Positions 58,801 to 64,000 of a DNA stretch of 64,000 bases are shown piece by piece. Both the position numbers and the translations under genes were made by a program. The stretch is from Pseudisothecium myosuroides (taxonomy: Eukaryota; Streptophyta; Bryopsida; Hypnales; Lembophyllaceae), in the NCBI GenBank assembly GCA_951799445.1, contig OX637288.1, forward strand, positions 10,728,501 through 10,792,500. Direction: 5' to 3'. The notes beneath the pieces were generated by a model. The model was not told the DNA's origin, did not search any database, and saw only the letters and a program-made list of their open reading frames with translations. Each line of letters starts with the position of its first letter. The first letter of the stretch is position 1.

Positions 58801-59800
58801 TAGTGTAGTACAAATCCGTTAGTTATGGAACAAATCCACGTGCATGTGGGAAAATAATTGTGCAAGTTCCAAATATGAAAAGCATGGATTTCAAATGCAT
58901 GGCCGCATTAAATTCGTCCCTCATTTTTTTTATTTTCCCCTAAAACTCAACACGTCTGATTTTGGGGCTTTTATTTTAGTGTATCGCAAATTTGTTAGTC
59001 ATGAAACAAATCCACATGCATGTCGGAAAGTAAATGTGCAAGTTGCAAATATGAAAAGCATGGATTTCAAATGCATGACCGCATTAAATTCATCCCCTAT
59101 GGTTTTTAATTTGCCGCGTAACTTTCCAGTCGGGGCCTGTATTGTAGTGTAAACAAATCCGTGGCTTGTGAAACAAATCCACGTGCATGTGGGAAAATAA
59201 TTGTGCAAGTTGCAAATATGAAAACCATGGATTTCAAATGCGCGACTGTCTTAAATTTGGCCTCCCTTTTTTTAAATTTTTCCTGAAATCCTACAAATTG
59301 ATTTCAGGGCGTATATTTCAGTGTCTTACAAATTCTTCAGTGATGAAAGAAATCCAACTGCATGTGGATAATTAAATTTAGAAGTTGCAAATGTAAAAAG
59401 CATGAATTTAAAATGCAAAAATCCAATAAATTTATTCCTTATTTCTTTTTAATTCTACAAATTTTGTTTAGTGGCTTGTATTCTAGCATAACACAAATTT
59501 GTGAGTTTTGAAACAAGTGCACGTGCATGAAGAAAATTAAGTGTACAAGTTGCAAATATTCAGAGCATGCGTTTCAAATGCATGAATCCAATAAAATTAA
59601 TGTGTTATCCATTTTTTTAAAATTGCCACGTAACTCTACAAATTTTGTTTAGTGCTTTGTATTTTAGTATATCACAAATTTGTGAGTCTTCAAACAAGTG
59701 CACGTGCATGTGGAAAATTAAGTGTGTAAGTTGCAAATATTGAAGGGACGAATTTGAAATGCATGGCTGCATTAAATTCATCCTCCATTTCTTGGAAATT
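55893..59800 (+). repeat. Satellite DNA, about 23 monomers of 167-176 bp
   Basis: Monomer starts marked by GGGGCCTGTATTTTAGT recur at about 55,897, 56,071, 56,240, 56,407, 56,575, 56,743, 56,911, 57,085, 57,254, 57,421 and onwards, 167-176 bp apart. Each holds AAATCCACGTGCATGTGGGA with a near-palindromic CCACGTGCATGTGG core and GTGCAAGTTGCAAATATG. Monomers after about 59,250 are increasingly diverged. From 57,300 to 59,220 a six-monomer block repeats with a 1,023-bp period almost without change. Open frames of 60-114 codons across it are by-products. Confidence 0.9.
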
Positions 59801-62020
59801 ACCACGAGTGCATATAATTTTTACCATGAAGTTTCAAAAAGAGTTCTCTTCTCCTTTAATAAAGAATCATTGATGATTCAAACCATAATAAATAAAATTA
59901 CAATACTTCTGCAAAGAAAATATATTGAAGTCATTTTAAAAAATGAGATGAAATATATTAAGCACAGGAAATGTATTACTTGCAAATTTGCTTAGCATAT
60001 TACTGTACTTGTCTATTTTAGAATGAATTCCTAAACATTTCACATCCATTTATAGAGACAATTCTGAATCCTTACTTTATTTTCCAAATCTTTACTTTAG
60101 GTTTTTTTGGTTTGCAAATAAAATAGTATTTGCTATTAAAAAAACATTTATTAAATTTAAATTGATATTTGCAATTATTGACTATAAATAGATACCATAA
60201 ATCAATCTTTTATGAAAACTTGTACTAATTCATTGATACTTCACACTCTATATTTGTTTCTATTATAAATGAATTATGGTAAACATATGTCAGAGGCTTT
60301 ATATTATGCTTCAAATATCTACAATTTTTCACAGTATTTTACTTCATTTTTTTTAATACTAAGCCCTTAATATCTTTATTCCATAAAGAAAGGATGAATA
60401 ACAATTTAAGCATATCTTTTTTAAACATACTGATGAAAGATTATAATATTTGATGAGAGTGGTGCTAAAACTATGGAATTAGTATTTATGAGTCTTTAAA
60501 TCTCTTTTTTCATTGTAACTGAAGCATGCACATTCAAATTAACTTAAGCTTGTTTTTACCAAAGTTATGTATTTTTTCTGAAAAGTAAAGTTTTTTTGGA
60601 TTTGTCAAAATTTCTGTATTCCTTCTTTTTCTCACATTCATGAATTTCTAAAACCAAGATAATTTATTTATGATGTACCAACCCAAGATTTTTTTTTTTC
60701 AACTAATTATTTTAATTCAGAAATATGAATTTAGAGAAGCCATGAAATGTATACCTAAAAGTGCCTTGAAAATATAATTGCATAGAATATATGTTCATTT
60801 TTATGTTCACTAGAAACTAAATGAATCATTTGTATTAGTTTGAAATCTCTTTTTTTTGTATGACATAGACTTTAAATGCAAATGAATAATGGTTATGTTT
60901 TTTAGGGTTTAGGATTTCTACACAAACCATAAAGCTTAAAAAAATTTATAAGTAATTTGTAGACTAAAAATTCATGATGTTGATGTTCAAACTATTATAA
61001 TTATATAATCATGTTATACCAAAAGTGTCTTTGGAACTTCAGATCGTTTGATTTGAAGAAACAGTAACTTCAGCTTAAAATAAAATCAGACTTCGCAAGC
61101 CGAAACCCTAAAAACCCTAAACCCTAAATCCTAAATTCTTAACCCTTAACCCTTAACCTGAATCATAAAAGAAATAAACTAGAAAGGTGCATCCACCAAG
61201 AGGAAAACCCCGGGAAACTGCGAAGTAAGGTTTGAACAATCGGATTAAAAGTTAGCAAAAACACTCTTCCTAAGAAAGTCAACAGACCTCATTATGAATT
61301 TGCACCTTTAAATGGATGAGGTTTTCTGTCAAGCAAACAAGTGGCGGAGAGAAAACTTCCTGGACACTACCTATAGTAAAAGCAGTACTAAATGTGGGCG
61401 AATCTCTGAAGCCGCTAGCCGAAAGTGCTCTGACAAGGCGGGACCACATTCGTGACTTAGAATTCAAACTTCTTTTCCTGCGGCATATTGTTCCCGCGCC
61501 TTCGACCGCCAAGAATTCCTTTGCTGTCGACGACGACCTCACGTCGCAATCTCGTTTTTGCAGCGCAGAGACACAGCTCCAGAGCTCCCCGTTAATCTTT
61601 TCTACCGCACAATGCTCATGCGGTCCTCCATTTGCTGCACACAACTTTCCTTTTTTTGCTTTCACTCACATCTTACGTCTGTGGATTCGTCGTACGTGAC
61701 ACGTTAGCTGAGGACACATTCTTCACCAGGCTTGCAAGTAAGTTCCGTTGTGCTTCATTGTTTTGTCTTTGTAGGTATTCTTTGCTATTCGTTACTGTTA
61801 TCGCTCATGACAATGAAGTTCTGCTTCTCTTTCTTATCAGCTCATTGAGCCTAACCACAGAAGCTCTGCCGGTGTTCCATGTATTACAATTATATTGTGC
61901 TGTATGTTGCAATGAATTGCTGAGTCCCCTGTATTTGCGCCGGAAATTTCGGGAGACCTTTCCAGTAGATACTGCTACTGTTCATGGTCTTATTCTTAAT
62001 AGTAGGTAACCTTGTATTCG
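59801..62020. other. AT-rich DNA, no gene seen
   Basis: Very AT-rich to about 61,050, with degenerate telomere-like CCCTAAA at about 61,105-61,150. From 61,270 to 61,990 the GC content rises and overlapping frames of about 125 codons occur on both strands. None has a recognisable motif. This stretch may be the 5' flank or UTR of the gene that starts at 62,636. Confidence 0.45.
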
Positions 62021-62027
62021 GGATGGG

Positions 62028-62604
62028 TATCGTCGACTCGACGATAACTCGACATGAAGACGGAATTTGTCGACTGCCAAGACGTGACAGATATACCATG
62101 GAATTGGAAGTCATTATCGTCGAGTCGACAATAGCTGTTTACGGACTTTGGATGACCAGTCATAAAGAAAACTTATTCTCCAGATAGATGTGCTGAACTT
62201 ATCGTCGAGTCGACGATAAGTAGTTCCGTTTTATTGTGCGAGTTACAATGTAGTTAAGACATTACATGTTAAGCGTATGGGGGAGTAGTTATCGTCGGGC
62301 CGACGATAACAGTTTGTCAGAATAAAATGCATCTCTTCCAGATGTTCATGATTTTGTTATCCATTATAACAGAGATTGTATTGTCGAGTCGACGATAATT
62401 GTTTGTCTATTTTATCATTTGGGCGAATGCATTAGTTTGTAATAAAAGTGTACGGAACTCCCTTGATGTTCGAGGGTTTGCAATTCCCTTCGAATTCAGT
62501 ATCCCGAATGAAGTATTTGAAAGTTTGTGATATTTTCCGTGTTCTACTGTCATAGTCTTCCTGATGTTTAAGATTTTTATTTGTATCCTTGAGTCGACGA
62601 TGAT
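62028..62604. repeat. Cluster of six palindromic TATCGTCGAGTCGACGATA sites
   Basis: Sites at 62,028-62,046, 62,114-62,134, 62,198-62,220, 62,288-62,310 and 62,379-62,399, plus a half site at 62,591-62,604. The arms are 9-11 bp around a single central base. The site at 62,288 reads TATCGTCGGGCCGACGATA; its A-to-G and T-to-C changes compensate and keep the palindrome. Spacing is about 80-90 bp for the first five. The cluster lies directly before the ATG of the DUF7869-like gene. Confidence 0.85.
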
Positions 62605-62635
62605 TTCTTCTGATGTGATTCTGTGTTCCCACAGA

Positions 62636-64000
62636 ATGGATATTCACGGACCTGCTGAATTTGAAACCCCGGTTCCAACCTTGCCTGCGGGTGTTGCAGT
62701 ATGTGACGGAATCCCTCGATCCTTATAGAACACAAATGGAGTCACGATAACAAACGAAGCGGGTGATGATGTAGCTATTGGAGTCTGTATGAGTGTTAAC
62801 GCTGACCTTGTATTAGACATGGATGGGCAGCCCCTTGGTGACGACCGGGTTGCCATTCAAATCGCACAATCATTGTGCGAGGAGGAAGTCCCATTAGGTT
62901 GGATGTGTTCCATGCACGCTTGGCCCATTACGCGGGTGTTTTTGAATGGTGTGAGTCTCTACGATCATGACCAGACGAACATATTCAACATGGCTGTTTG
63001 TGCCTTGAGTCATCGAGTTCGTGCTGGGGTGCGTTCTTATAAAAGTTCCCGCATAAGGGTGGAGTCCGACATTCCTCCCAAAAAAGAATCTCTTCTTACT
63101 CCGCAAGCGATTGCTGAGGTATCTTCCAAATCATGCTGTGAACGGAATTGCTTGCAGCATTTTCCGCGCCGTGAAATTCAAGCCATACGTTATGAACTTC
63201 ATGTGCACAATGGAGTGTACAATCGTAAGAAGTGTCTTCTCGATGTACACGGACAGAAGCGCAAAGATGATGCAGGGAAGTGGTGGGTCACTTTGAAGAC
63301 CATCGAAGTATGTCTCGAAGCTTGGTGGGTCATTCATGGGATTTCGAAGGCTACCTTTTACAGATACATGCATAAGGCCAAATTCGGGAAGCAGCCGGAT
63401 TCGCATGGGAATTTGGGCTTAAAAAAACCTCGCATGCATACTGTACAAGCTACTGCTACACTTCGAACATTGCTTGCATGTGAAGCTGACCAAATGCCAC
63501 ACAAATCGAGGACACTGGAATCTGGGGAGAAAGTGCCCGCAATGATTTTGCCATCGCCATTTCGTTGGAGTCATCAATTACCAAAAATTAATGAAGCCAC
63601 TGTAGCTCTGGATATGCCGCCAATTTCATCTAGTGGCTTAAGCAACATACGAATTGCTTCATTTTGAGAATATGCTACAAAAGCTCCAGGGGACTCTTTT
63701 TCAAGGTGTGGTCTTTGCGATCAGTATAGGCAGCTGAAGAGCGCTTGCACTCCCCTTTCTACTGCACAAGACAAGTGGGGCAAGATTTTGAGCACTCATC
63801 TTTCAGGGCAAAAAGCCCACAGGGAATTGTATTATGCAAATAGGCATATTTCTGAGAAGTACCCAGAGAAGATGCTTACCATTATCCATGATAAAATGGA
63901 TCACTCGAAGACCGCTTCTCCGCACCTTTCTCATAAGACAAAACCAACAGATTCGTTCATGGAAATGCCCGTCGCTATAACAGGCATGATTGCTCATGGC
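62636..64000 (+). pseudogene. DUF7869-like protein (probable DDE-type transposase), two in-frame stops, runs off the window
   Basis: A single frame runs from ATG 62,636 (MDIHGPAEFETP) to the window end, broken by TAG at 62,726-62,728 and TGA at 63,665-63,667. Between the stops the protein shows a helix-turn-helix-like part (CLEAWWVIHGISKATFYRYM), preceded by CCERNCLQHFPRREIQAIRY, a Cys/basic segment seen in many uncharacterised plant transposon proteins. After the second stop come a zinc-ribbon-like CGLCDQYRQLKSAC and KMLTIIHDKMDHSKTASPHL, which looks like the start of the DUF7869 core, its Asp being a candidate first catalytic residue. The rest of the core lies outside the window. Either the copy is dead, or short introns or recoding remove the stops; no good intron borders surround the TAG. 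Confidence 0.6.

Noticed and set aside
56069..59375. Repeated frames of 60-114 codons in the 56-59 kb region as a gene family
   Set aside because: They occur on both strands of a satellite monomer and have no independent support.
61279..61699. Opposing 127-128-codon frames as genes
   Set aside because: They overlap each other in antisense and have no recognisable motif. At most this is 5' flanking sequence of the gene at 62,636.
62028..62604. CRISPR-like array
   Set aside because: The repeats are palindromic protein-site-like motifs with degenerate copies in a plant nuclear setting, and there are no cas genes.
1..64000. tRNA or rRNA genes
   Set aside because: I looked for tRNA-like cloverleaf landmarks and rRNA cores by eye and found none convincing. 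A covariance-model search would be decisive.

Overview
The window looks like a transposon-dominated stretch of nuclear DNA from a seedless land plant, most likely a moss. Three things suggest this. There are TTTAGGG/CCCTAAA plant-type telomeric tracts. A PLS-class PPR fragment with the AGALEWVKEVHRHAREAGF style is typical of moss PPR proteins. A spliced Crinkler-like kinase gene is present. The species cannot be named from sequence alone. Background DNA is very AT-rich, and coding or retroelement islands stand out by higher GC.

Layout. 0.9-4.4 kb is a 3.49-kb solo LTR (copy A). 4.4-15 kb is AT-rich DNA with a Stowaway-like MITE and several copies of a TTAA-flanked TIR family. 15.4-17.9 kb (minus) holds a two-exon gene for a kinase-like protein with a SAM-like N-terminus, and a PPR fragment abuts its stop codon. 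19.8-22.2 kb has a CACTA-like terminus with tandem palindromic ATGACT/AGTCAT units and a purine-rich simple repeat. 24.9-25.6 kb is a coding-like fragment cut by an LTR. 25.6-37.8 kb is a Ty3/gypsy-type element on the minus strand: a 3' LTR (copy B) split by a nested solo LTR (copy C) with a perfect 5-bp target duplication, a polypurine tract, a degraded pol, and a gag that is cut off at its 5' end. The 3.49-kb LTRs are unusual because each carries a long sense reading frame. In copy C it is intact (589 aa from the first in-frame ATG).

37.8-55.9 kb is the most intriguing section. It holds an intact hAT transposase (plus), a protein kinase gene with one in-frame stop (minus), and an intact RING/coiled-coil protein (plus). 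Each has a TATA-like box close to a GC-rich array built on GGACGGnCAGGCCG. A fourth array lies at 55.5-55.9 kb in inverted orientation to the first. I propose that these are parts of one hAT-type multigene mobile system, or of two related ones, with shared array promoters or transposase-binding ends.

55.9-59.8 kb is a satellite with about 170-bp monomers, including a 1,023-bp higher-order repeat. 62.0-64.0 kb has a cluster of near-perfect 19-21-bp palindromes immediately upstream of a DUF7869-like (probable DDE transposase) gene. That gene has two in-frame stops and runs off the window.

The only gene that looks like an intact host gene is the kinase-like gene at 15.7-17.9 kb. Everything else recognisable is mobile or repeat-derived. 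All family assignments come from motif reading, without database searches.
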